Below, one piece after another: positions 11,007 through 22,152 of a stretch of 64,000 nt of DNA. This DNA is from Trichaptum fuscoviolaceum (Eukaryota; Basidiomycota; Agaricomycetes; Hymenochaetales; Trichaptaceae). The position numbers and the translations under genes were made by a program. The notes under the pieces are model-generated. The model saw only the letters and a list, made by a program, of their open reading frames with translations, searched no databases and was not told the DNA's origin. The stretch is from NCBI GenBank assembly GCA_910574455.1, contig CAJSYZ010000002.1, positions 4,737,671-4,801,670 of the forward strand, written 5' to 3'. The stretch's first letter is position 1. Every line of letters begins with the position of its first letter.

Positions 11007-11802
11007 GTCACCGCACCAGATCTTCTTCGTGTGTATCAGAGCTTGTTCTTTGTATTCTCTATTTTCACCTGAACTTGAACTTGAAGTTGTTCAGTCGAGT
11101 TGTACCACAAGCACACGAATGCATGGGAGCCCTGGAGGCACTGGCGCGGGCTGCGGTGTCAGATTTCCGAGTCCGACGAACCGGCGCAAAAAATCAAGTA
11201 AATCTATCTTCTTGGCAAATGCAATTAAGTCATAACTCTGACGCTTGCTGCGGATTCCAATGTTGGTTATATCTCTCTGCAGTCCGAAATAACAACGAAT
11301 TACTCTGTATTTATTAATTGAAGCTGGTTCATGCGTTGAAAGCCTGAAGCCGGCCGGTAATCAAATGATATGCCGTATGATACCGACCTCATACATTATC
11401 TGATGTTCCTCTATGTAGTTTGCTGCGTGACTCTACTTAATGCAATCATTGACATGTAAAGTTTGAGCAATCGAGTCGGACGTCTGATGATTCTACACGA
11501 TTTGAGGTTTGAAAAACAATTGCGTCGATGAGTCACGTGACATCATCGCCGGATGATACCTCAGGCTTATTTGGTCCGACCAAACAAACATGAAGGTGAG
11601 CGGCCGTGATCCTTCCACCGCGAGCCATTAGTCGTACTTCACACCCGGAGTTGGCGGTGTTCTCCCTATTCACTGTTAACGACAGCAACATACAAAACCT
11701 CATACCATATAACGTTCTAAGCGACCTATAGCTTGTCGCGCGACTGAAATTGAGCAAGTCGGCCTTACAAACCTCGCATCCACCTCTACCTCTCGTCGTC
11801 TT
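11007..11802. promoter_or_regulatory. Divergent promoter region between RIB5 and TAF2
   Basis: This 796-bp spacer separates head-to-head genes. It contains a composite site at 11529-11541 in which a TGAGTCA core overlaps the perfect 10-bp palindrome GTCACGTGAC. A minus-strand open frame at 11533-11907 has no motif and overlaps the TAF2 start, so it is not called. No TATA box is evident. Confidence 0.5.
11529..11541. promoter_or_regulatory. Composite TGAGTCA / GTCACGTGAC element
   Basis: TGAGTCA is the binding core of Gcn4/AP-1 bZIP factors, and GTCACGTGAC is an E-box palindrome of the Cbf1/USF bHLH type. They share four bases. The site lies about 260 bp upstream of the TAF2 ATG and about 525 bp upstream of the RIB5 ATG. 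Binding is inferred from known motif specificities only. Confidence 0.45.
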
Positions 11803-14800
11803 ATGCAGCGCGAACATGTTCGCAAGGGTTTCACTATATAAGTTTCTTCTATCAACTAGAGTGTGGCGGAATGACTTACTGGCTCTGTGATATCCACTAG
11901 TCACCAAAAGGTGGTCTTAGAGATTGACTTCTCCGGATTACTCTTCGTATGTGTTTCTTACGACCAGTTCTGCCTCAAACTCTCAGACTTTATCATTTAT
12001 AGGGATATACCGAAATAACAATAGTTCCTACGAGCAAAGAACTGAAAACCATCTATCTACATTCGAGACAATGCAGTATGTGTTTTGCACATAAGCTTGA
12101 TCGTCTTGCTAAAGTTCTTGTAGCGGTAACCGCCGTCCAAGTTGGTGGCTACAACGTTCAAGATTGGGCGTATCTTGATCCGCTATCGAACGTCTTGACC
12201 TCTGAGATCACCGATTGTCATCGACACCCGGAGTTGAAGAGGAAGCTTTATTCGTCGTATGCAGAGTGTGATGAAGGAGAATTAGCAATCCCGCTCCCTC
12301 GCCAGATTGCCGTGCGGAGTACAGGCTCAAATGTAGGGGGTGTTACACGCGAAAGTACGTTACATGCCCGATAGAGACGATGTTCCTTGCTCATTGTCTT
12401 CTAGCTGCGACCCCGGAGCCATTCACTCCGCATGTCGCGCATCTGCAACATGCAACGGAATTTTCGCCTATTCAAGTTCGCGTTACATACCACGTTCGAA
12501 ATCCTGCTGAGGGAATTCAGTTCGTCTTGCCGAGTGATGCGTACCCTTATGTACGTTAGCTATTGCGATTTATCGACGTTGAGCTAATTTTCATTCAATA
12601 GCGTGTCCCCCATGTATACACGACTCCCTCATCTCCAGACGCGGCGAGATGCTGGGTACCGTGCCTTGATAACTTATGGGAGAAGTGCACATGGGAACTA
12701 GAATTCATAGTACCAAAGAGCCTTGAAGATGATTCGGATGCGATGGTCATTGACGGCGATGATGGGGGTAACGATCAGCCCACAGTTGTCGTTTGCAGTG
12801 GGGAATTAGTGGAGAAGGTAAGTGGTCTTCATATGTATACCGGCCTGAAAATTTCATGCCTTTCTAGATTGCGCATCCAAACAATCCGAACAAAGTGATC
12901 TTCCTATTCTCGCAGCCTATTCTTACGTCGGTCCAACACATTGCCTTCGCTGCCGGGCCTTTCATTGTGTATTCAATCCCAACTGAAGTCGCTGGACTAA
13001 CGGAGGAATCGGCAGGCTCTCAGGCAATCATGCACGCTTTCTGTCTCCCTGGCTATGACACATTTCTACCAACTACTGTCCCTTTCTTGCGATCAGCAAT
13101 GAACTTCTACTCAACTGAGTTTGGCTCTTATCCATTCGGTTCTTACAAGCTTGTCTTCGTTGACGAGTTGTCGAATCAGCGGTTTGACAGCGCAACGCTG
13201 ACGATAACTTCCACGGATCTGTTGCATGGTGAAGATATGATTGACCAGGTTTTCGAAACTCGACAGGTTTTGCTTCACAGTCTAGCATGTCAGTGGGCCG
13301 GTATCAATATCATTCCGAAGGCTTGGTCGGATATGTGGCTTGTTAACGGACTCGGCTTGTATATCGCTGGTTTATGCCTCCGAAAGCTCTTCGGAAATAA
13401 CGAATACCGTTTCCGATTACGAAAGGACATGGACCGTGTCCTTGAACTCGATAACGGCCAAATGCCACCTATATGTCAACCAGGAAATATGGATCCCCCG
13501 GACCCATCGCAACTAGCGTTCATAAACCTCAAGGCTCCTCTTATATTGCACATCCTAGATCGAAGGCTTGGAAAATCAGGTACTTCGCTAGGACTGTCCC
13601 GTGTACTACCTAAGGTCTTCCTTTCCGCAATCAGTGGTGAAATGCCACAGAACTCCTTATCTACACACTCGTTCCTGAGGACTTGCAGAAAAGTTAGCGG
13701 GGCAGACCTTCGCTCTTTTGTGGATCAATGGATTTACGGGAGTGGGTGTCCCCAGTTCAGCTTCATTGCTACATTCAATCGTAAACGAATGGCGGTGGAG
13801 ATTCAAATGAGGCAGGAATGCCCGGCCCACATAATTAATCAGGATAATCCGATTGCAATGTCGGTGCTCAAGCCAGTGCCTTTCTTTGAGGTTAGCGATT
13901 TCATATATGTCTCACTGCTACATGCTAATGGTTATCAAGGGGCAAATGACTGTCCGAATACACGAGGCCGATGGGACACCCTACGAGCACGTTCTTGATA
14001 TTCTAGCTACCACGAAACGCTTCGAAGTTCCATTCAACACCAAATACAAGCGCGTCAGACGAAACACTAAACGTTATTTGGCACGTCAAGCTGCTGCTCA
14101 GGCTGCGGCCGAGGGTGATACGGAAGCAGCAGAGGCCATTGGCATGATTGACATGGGTTTCGGGTTAGAAGTGTGGGAGAACGAGGATGAACGCGAACGC
14201 TGGAAAGTCGGAGACTGGACAGAAGAGGAAGAACAGGCTATGGCCGGTGCAACGTACGAGTGGATTCGAATGGACGCCGATTTTGAGTGGATAGCTCGAA
14301 TACAGTTTGAGCAGCCTGATTACATGTGGGTATCGCAGTTGCAACGCGATCGTGATGTTGTGGCCCAGGTCGAGGTGCGTCAATTTTACTCGTTACTGAT
14401 GTCAATCAATTAATTTGAATGAAGGCCGTCCATGCCTTATCAAGGCTACCGACGCATATCGTGTCCAGCAGTCTAACGAAAACCGTACTGGTCACAAATT
14501 ACTTCTTCCGAGTTCGATGTGAGGCAGCCTTAACACTTGTAAAGGTAAACTGCTTCGCCTCCTCGCTTCTTCCCATACAAACTAACCTCCATTCAACAAG
14601 TGTGCTACACGTAGGCTTGAGTTTATCGGCCTGTTCCACCTTTTTAAGCTGTTCTTACGATATTGTTATGATCCTGAAGACCCTAATCAGGATCTCTTCA
14701 GTCATAAGTATGTTCCTCGGCCGAACGATTTCTCAGACTTTGCCGAATACTTCGTTCGAAAGGTGAGCCACCGTATTCATTATATTTGGACTCATATTAA

Positions 14801-17800
14801 TAGTCATCTATCAGGCGTTGCTTAATGCAATATCGCAAGTTCGGTTTGAAAACGGGAAAACACCACCTTTAATTCGACAGTTTTTCGTTGACCAGTTACG
14901 TTATAATGACAACACGACCAACCCTGTAAGTATTCTGTGATTTCAAAGCTAATCTGCTACTGATATTATGCAGTACTCTGACGCCTACTACATCTCGACT
15001 TTGATTTCGGCTCTCGCATGTGCCACAGTTTCTACTGCGCCTCCAGAACGTGGTGAGCTCACGAGGTCGGAGCCGAAACTCGACCAGACCGATGAAGACA
15101 AGCAGTTACTTCAGTTGGCAATTTCGGAGGTTGAACGTTACAGGAGCATGGATCGCCTGATACCGTCTGTGCACAACGTCGTGACAGTTGCCGCTTTGGA
15201 GGTACGACAGCCATGACAAATGCTTATGATGGTACTCATAGTTGTTCAGTTTCAAATGGTTCTCATGATGGCCAACCTAGTCACTAGCGATCCTAAAGTT
15301 TTTTTAACTTCAACTCGCGAAGGGAATGCCACTGAGGTACGCCTGGCAGGGTTTGACGGGTTGTTCTTGACGAAGTGGTATGTTCCGCCAATCATGCAAT
15401 ACATACTCGCGATCATCGCGAATGACTCTTCCCGAGTCATCCGAAGACACGTAGGTCGAAATGTCTGCGAGAGCCTGGCGTTACTTGCTATGATTGGAGA
15501 AATCAAGCACACAACGAAAGACAATGAGGCACTGTTGATTGAGGAGGATGGTTCAATGCAACCGGAAAAAATGAAAGAAAATAAGAAGACGGATGTTGAT
15601 CTTGTAATTCGCGCTTTACGGAAAGACAAAGAAATAGGGAAGAGTGAAATTTTGCGAGAGTTTGTGATGCCTATCATATTGTGAGCCATTCGTACTCGTT
15701 AATCCTTCAACTATGACTCATAATTTTTATTCAGAGATCCGAACGCTGACTATGAGGTGCGGTGGTGCATGCTCAAACTTGCAGACCTCGCGGTCCGGGG
15801 TCTAGAAGAGCCTGTACCTAAGGTGACAATACATTTACCGCCCACTCCGGTCATGGAATCTGCGCCTCCTTTGCCGCCTCTACCCACTCCGAGTATTAAA
15901 ATCGCACCGAGGGGTTCCAAGCCGCAGATCAAGATTGGCGGGAGGAAACCGAGCATTGTCCCTTCGACTCCGACATCTGCAGTATCTACGCCAACATCTA
16001 CTAAGCTCAGGCTACTTCCTCCAGGCGTTCCTGCCACGCCCACCCCAGTGTCTATTACTCCAGACACTACACCTGTAAGGCCGCGACCTGAATTTAAACC
16101 ACCTCCTCCCCCAGTTCTCAAGCTTGCTCCTGCTCCCCCGAAGAAGAAAGAGCGCCCTATGGAAAGGGCACAAGCGAGTGGCATGTCCTTAGTTGATTTG
16201 AAGGCGTGTAGAACAGCTCTTAAACGCCTCAAAAATCACAAGCACGCCGCTCTATTCCAACAACCCGTGGACCCCGTCAGAGATAGAGCTCCGAAGTTCG
16301 TTACATTAGCCTCTTTCGTTGACTTCTGACTTATGTTTCTTTCACCTAGCTACTTTGACGTAGTGAAACATCCTATGGATCTCAGTAGTATGACCGTCAA
16401 TCTAGAAGAAGGCCGATATAAGAATCGAAAAGATTTCGAGGCCGATTTCCGACTCATGATTCAGAACTGCCAAAAGTACAACCCAGCCGGAACCTACGCT
16501 TATAACGAATCTGTGGCTTTGAATAGCTTCTTTGAAAAACGTAAGTACGCTACATCTTATCAAGGTCTATTGGTTGATCAATGAATCATCAGAATGGGTA
16601 CGTATTGTCAATACACTTGATAATGTGGAGAAGAACGCGCAGAAGATGCATGCGGCTCCTGAGCATGCTGAGGCTCCCCCACCTGCACCCAGTCGAAAGG
16701 TAGACGCTGTAAAACCACCTGTTTTAGCACTAGCACCACCGCATGCACCAGCACCAGCGCCTCCACCAATTCCCGCTGTTCAACAGCCGCCTCCTACGCA
16801 GAAGCTGTCGACCGTTTTAAAGCTGAAGCTCGGCAATGCTACTCGACCTGCAGCTCAAGCGGAGAGTTCGAAGCCGGCTGCAAAGCCAGCACCTCTTACA
16901 AAACCAAAGAAGCACAAAGCTATCGATATGCCACCTCCACCTTATATAGACGACGGGTCTCATGACCTTCTTCAGGAAGTCATTGCAATGGAAGAGCTCG
17001 GACGCGGAGACAAGCCAGCAGTGAAGAGTTCGTCATCCAAGCAGCGCAGGGTTGTCGAACTGGACCCGGAGGAAGAATTACTGAGCCTTGCAGCCACTGA
17101 ACCTGAACCCATACCTGAGAAGCGAGTTGAAGCACCAAAGGTAAAGGCACAGTCACCTCCCCCTCCTACACCGCCGCCGGCAACTGTTGCCAAGGTCACA
17201 ACAGTCCCTGTGAAGCCAGTGGTTCCTTTGAAACTGAAGAAGCCGGTGGAGAAAGTGTTACAGCCTTCTCCGTCGGCGAAGGCGAAGGGAAAGGAGAAAG
17301 AGAAGGAAAGCAGCTCAGGCCCTATAACCCCGCATGTGTCCGCCTCAAGGAAACTGTCTTCAACCCCTGCTTCAACAACGCCAATCAGCGAGAGGAAGTG
17401 TCGCGAAGTCCTGAAGAATCTCATGAAGCTTCCTCAAGCTATAATCTTTGCTCGACCTGTCGACCCTGTGCTGGATGGTTGTCCAACGTAAGTTGATTTC
17501 TCAGCGAAATGATATCACTTCTAACTGCGGCACACATAGTTATTACGATGAGATTAAGAATCCCATGGACTTTGGGACAATGAAAACAAAACTCGACCAA
17601 GGACTTTACTCAACCATGGATGAATTTGCCAATGATGTTCATCTTGTCTTGGCTAACTGTCGAAAGTTCAACCCGCCTACGACCGATCCTACGATATGTG
17701 CTGACATAGTTGAGAAACTATTTAGAAAAGAGTGGGCAAAGGCTATGGAGAAGAAATTATCATTCCAAGAGAAACGGAGTATACAGGCGGTCATGAACAA

Positions 17801-18267
17801 GCTCGCACACGAGATCGAGTGGGTGCCATGTGTATTTGGTTGTGGCGAACTGTATCACTGACTGCTGTAATCACTTTTGTAGATGGTTCGTCTTCCGCGA
17901 ACCTGTCGACCCAGTAGTGCTCGGCATCCCCACCTACTTCGATATAATCCCAAGGAAAGACGCGCGGGACCTGCGTACGATCCGGTCAAAGCTTGAGACC
18001 GACAAGTACGACTCCATCGACGCTTGGGAAGCAGATATGCAACTGATGGCTCGCAATGCCATCACGTTTAACGGACCCGAGAGCGAGGTTGGCCAGATTG
18101 CTGCGCGTCTGCAGCATCGCATCCGAGAGGACGCCGCGAAGCTGAAATCTCCGGGTGCGCAGCAGGGCAAGAAGCGCGCGGCGGGGGGCGACACGAAGGG
18201 CACGTCAGTGGGCCCTGGTTCGAGCGCAGGGTCAAGTCAGCAGGCAAAGAAGATCAAGCTAGTTTGA
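11803..18267 (+). CDS. TAF2: TFIID subunit TAF2 with three C-terminal bromodomains
   Basis: The N-terminal part is a catalytically dead M1-aminopeptidase fold: KGFTISHQKVVLEID, GYTEITIVPTSKELKTIYL, CWVPCLDNLWEKCTWELEF, then LLHSLACQWAG where a peptidase would have HEXXH, and WLVNGLGLYIAGL. HEAT-like TAF2 repeats follow (VHALSRLP, RRLEFIGLFHLFKLFL, AYYISTLISALA). TAF2 binds core promoter (Inr) DNA within TFIID. The last third is unusual: Pro/Lys-rich linkers separate three bromodomains at about 16205-16545, 17395-17740 and 17882-18120, each with a PVDPV..(Y)F/YD..K.PMD-type pattern and the acetyl-lysine Asn (QKYNP, RKFNPP, ITFNGP). It ends in a basic tail, KKIKLV. About 18 introns join without frame breaks. 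The first one appears to be AT-AC (11838-11897). Estimated length is about 1,780 residues, against roughly 1,200-1,400 in human and yeast. Confidence 0.88.
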
Positions 18268-20245
18268 GGGAGCGGGAAGAGGAAGACTCGCCTCTGGATC
18301 TGGTGCACGGGGATGAATCGGAAAAGACGCACACTCTGTTTTTTCCACCTCGGGTCTGTCGACGATCATCAACTATCTCGCGGAACTACCATTCCGTCAA
18401 GACATTGAATTTTTTGCATCGCAGTCAATGCGATTTCCACGATGTGTCGTGGCATCCTCGTTCGCTACTCTCTGCCAGCGCTCGATGCGTTTATGCAACA
18501 TGACAATGGGCCCCCCAAATCTTACCATCGCCTTCCTGGCGTCTCACTTATTCTCTAACTCTGCGTTTATCGTCTACATGCCCTACCACTTCCGTACACA
18601 TCCCGCTTTCCAGACGCTCGCCTAACTCAATTGTGGCCTGCCACGCTTAATTGCTTTCCCCGTTTCCGATTTTCTATTCCCTCATGGGTACTTCACAACG
18701 CCGTCATCGCCATTGGCCCTTTCCCTCGCGCACCTCTAGCGTCAATAGTCCGTCCGTCCCCCCCCCCTCCTTTGCCTATTTCGCTTTCGCGCGCACCGTC
18801 GCCATTTTAGAACAGGGATATATATTTATATATAGGAGAATAAACAATAAAGTGTATTGTATTCAACATCTCTTTTCCCCCTTTACTTCTTCCCTTTCCC
18901 CGTTTATAAACCAATTTCCCCTTCGCTGTGGTGCTACCGGGTGCTCTGTCCAGCTGCTTTGTGTATATATATGTACATACATTAATCTGTCCGCAAATGT
19001 ACAAATGTACAGTACTTCAAAGAATCTTCTTTACTGTACAATAACCTAACCCAGCCAGCCTTCAACTCAGCATGCTTCGCTTGCACGTCAAATTGTCCGT
19101 CGATCGGTGACTTGAGATCTTCTGTCTTCGAGTACTCGAAGTCGCTTCGGGCTGCTGTTGCTGTACCTCAGGCTGGTCCTGAAATCTGGCTCAAGCTGAA
19201 GCACAGGGACTCGGTGTGCATATTTGTCTTTGTTTGTGTGTGTGTGCCCGGATCCGACGTTTTTTGAATGAAATTCAATTAAAGTAGTGCCAAGTCTCCC
19301 CGGGCCTTCCCTTCTCAAGCTCTCGAATTGTTAAGCGCTAAATACTCGTGTACTCATATAGCGCCATGCACTGGCACACGAGAGCTTTGCCGTACACCTA
19401 ATTTCTTTCCCGACTCCATGACAACGAAGTTGGGAAAAGAGTCGCATCTATTCGCCTAAAAACTCTAAGTGGGTGAAAATGACGGTTAAGCTTCGACTAA
19501 AAGAAAGTTCATGCATTTCATCAATCTAAAGCGCTGTATACCAATTGATGCCCATATTGCGTCAAATTCCATCTGCCGATATCAGTGCATCATCAAGCGT
19601 TAGCCGCAATTACGAATCAGTGATACATTACCTAGATTACTCTCGTCGAAGAGGGGTAGGGTAAAGGCACACTGGCACGAAGATTGTGATGAACAGTATA
19701 TAGTTTGCAAAAATCAGCGACAGGATACAATTGCAGGTTGACTATCAGACAATTTAACTAGGAGTGAGTCTACTAACGTAATGTGCTATGCGACATGGGA
19801 ATATGTGTACGAGTATGTGTGATGGGTAAACGACATTATGCTGATGCAAGAAAACAATGACTGGGAGCAACGAATAGCGACACAAGAAAACATGGAGCGG
19901 GTGCAGATTGACAGGAATTGGTCAAAGCGGGAAGGAGGTTGATGATATATGATATGGCGATATAGCGATGATGATGCGTTAATGCGTACAGGGCGAGAGC
20001 GAAATTGCGGTCGATGAAATGCAAGTGCCAAGCGGAGACGCCTGGAATGCAAAGAAAATGACAGCGAGTTGATAATGACGTTCGTGGAGGTAAAGGGGGA
20101 GAAATGTGTAGATCCGCAATTCGGGATGGATACGCGGGAGGGCGAGGAGGGTGTATGATGGAGGGCACGAAAGGGGGCGTACGGGTGTGACAGTACGTTT
20201 ACTCGATAGAGACGATGTCATAGACTGATCGGAGGAAGAAGCACC
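18268..20245. other. Convergent intergenic region after TAF2 and methyltransferase
   Basis: These 2.0 kb lie between two converging genes. I see no supported gene; the minus-strand open frames at 19786-20221 are His/Pro/Ser-rich with no motif. Low-complexity tracts occur: a C run near 18760, TA-rich repeats near 18822-18835 and 18963-18971, and a GT run near 19232-19246. CACTGGCA octamers lie at 19369 and 19670. The first several hundred bases are probably TAF2 3' UTR. Confidence 0.5.
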
Positions 20246-22152
20246 TCAATATCTGTGCTGACGCTGCCTCTTGCGAGCATATACGTTGTATATGCGCATG
20301 TACATTGGTATACGCGCTTCAAGCACTTCCTGCATCGCCCTATTCTGCAGTTCGTCAACACGAGGCGAAGGGACACCTGTAGACAGAAGTAAAGGTCGGC
20401 CAGATCGTAGAAATTCCTAGATTTAGATAACGGTTAGAATGGTCACTGAAGCCCGCCGTTTGTCAGTGCAACTTACGACAAGATCTTCACCCATAACATC
20501 GCCCCAGCGTAAATGCTTTTCCAAATCCTCGTCCGATAAATTCTTGTATTCAGAATATCTGCGGACGTTTGGCTCCTTGGCCCACGGCGAAGTAGCGAGG
20601 TAAAACTCGCGTAGAACGACGTCTTCGTAGTTTCGATCTTCCGATATCCATCGATGTAGCAGAGCAGCGGCGTCAATGTTCGCGCCCCGCTTACGGGCTG
20701 CCTGCCCGGCCAGCGTGAACCACCGAGCTAAGTAAGGCGTTGGGGGCCTCGACCCATTTCCATTCGCCATATGACCAGACCCGTTTCGCCGTCCATACTG
20801 CGCAGATCCACCTCCTACGCGGCCCATTCCCGTCCCCGTCCAGTTCTCCGGCGGCTCGAAATCGCCCCAAATTTCCTGCGTCGTTGGGACGAGTGGTTGC
20901 TTGTTTATGTCGTAGACGCGAAAGTCGAACTCAATGAAGAAGGCAAGCCCGCGCGGTCGGAGGGCCAGTGCGGCATCGTGAACGAGTTTGTAGTAGTCTC
21001 GAATGCCCGAGGAGACGAGGCGTGCATGTACGACATCGTATTCTCCGGAGAAATGTTCCAAACCGAGGTTCACGTCGTCGACCTCGAATCGTAAATTCGG
21101 AGGCATGTCTGCACTATTTTTGAGACGTGTCGGGAGACAGCGGAGGGAATGAGTCCAATCCATCCATTGAGATACTATATACATCTAAGTAAGATGGAAA
21201 AGATACATACATTGTGGGCATGGGGACAAGATCGACGGCAACACAGTTGACGTGTGGGAAGTCACGGGCGACATCAAGTATCCTGAAAAGAACAAGAGAG
21301 CGAAGTTCTCAGCACTCGAAACTCAAAATAAGGCGCATATGACCAGCTTACCATGCTCCTGAGCCACACCCGACGTCCAGACACGACTTTGGGAAGAGAG
21401 GATCGTCGTTGTTGGAAAGTATTTCGTACATAGGCTCGACATAGTCGCCCATAATCTCCTTTAGCATTAGATGTTGCGTGTCTAGCGCAGAGGGAATGCC
21501 ATGAGAGAACCGTGCTAGTTCGGGTATAGACATGCTACTCACCAAGGCGCTGAGCTTCTTCCTCATCCGCAGCAAGCCGATAGATTTCCGAGTACGTGTT
21601 TACCGCACGACCGTATTCTGTCTTCGTTGATACATCGCGCATGGAACTCGTGAGTGAGTATAACGAGGGCGCAGGCGAGAGCGTCCCGGCGCTTCGGGCG
21701 TCGATGGAGCCCATGTCCGAGTTGCGGTCAAAGTCAAAGGAGGTGGCCGAGCTGGCGTATCCCGGGCTGCTGGGCGGCGAGGAGGTGCTCCAGCTGCTGT
21801 CGGAGCTATCGTGCGAGGCGTTGGCGTGTCGGTCCATGAGCGACAAGCGCGCGACGCGGCGCAGGAACTCGCTGTCGCCTTCGCCGACGACATGCATGGG
21901 CTCGTACGGCGCATCTCCGCCCAGGTTCAGGCGCGCAAAGCCGTTGGCGATGTGTGCACTGCTGCGCGCGGCGCGGTCGTCGTTGTCCGGGGCGTGGGCG
22001 AGGTTGAGATGGAGGGTGGCCATGGTGCCGAAGTCGGTGATGGCACTCGCTGGTGGGGGATGATGGGCGTGGGGCGCGTACGGAGCGTACGGGGGGCGGC
22101 GTCGGGAGCGTGAGGGCGAGCGGGACGGGAGGGAGAAGAAGGTGCTGGGCAT
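20246..22152 (-). CDS. SAM-dependent methyltransferase, LaeA/UMTA-like
   Basis: The N-terminal 170 residues or so are low-complexity (Ser, Pro, Ala, His rich). The catalytic part then reads YSEIYRLAADEEEAQRLDTQ, HLMLKEIMGDYVEPM, and LDVGCGSGAWILDVARDFP, which is the Rossmann motif I (GCGSG) that binds S-adenosylmethionine. Motif-II-like VNCVAVDLVPMP, FEVDDVNLGLEHF and DVVHARLVSSGIRDYYKLVH follow. This arrangement is typical of the basidiomycete class I methyltransferases near the UMTA/LaeA group; the substrate cannot be told from sequence. LaeA itself is a global regulator of secondary metabolism in ascomycetes, but I do not infer that role here. Four introns are visible, and the last exon encodes EFLRSGRPLLLSTG to RQRQHRY with TGA at 20246-20248. 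Confidence 0.82.

Noticed and set aside
13250..13330. M1 aminopeptidase activity
   Set aside because: The HEXXH zinc motif is replaced by HSLACQ, and the surrounding domains are those of TAF2, so the fold is not a peptidase.
18807..19020. TA-rich tracts as a possible centromere or origin
   Set aside because: The tracts are short and lie in the TAF2 3' region. Nothing else supports either function.
20423..22152. Secondary-metabolite cluster around the LaeA/UMTA-like methyltransferase
   Set aside because: No polyketide synthase, NRPS, terpene cyclase, P450 or RiPP precursor was recognised nearby. The neighbours are housekeeping genes.
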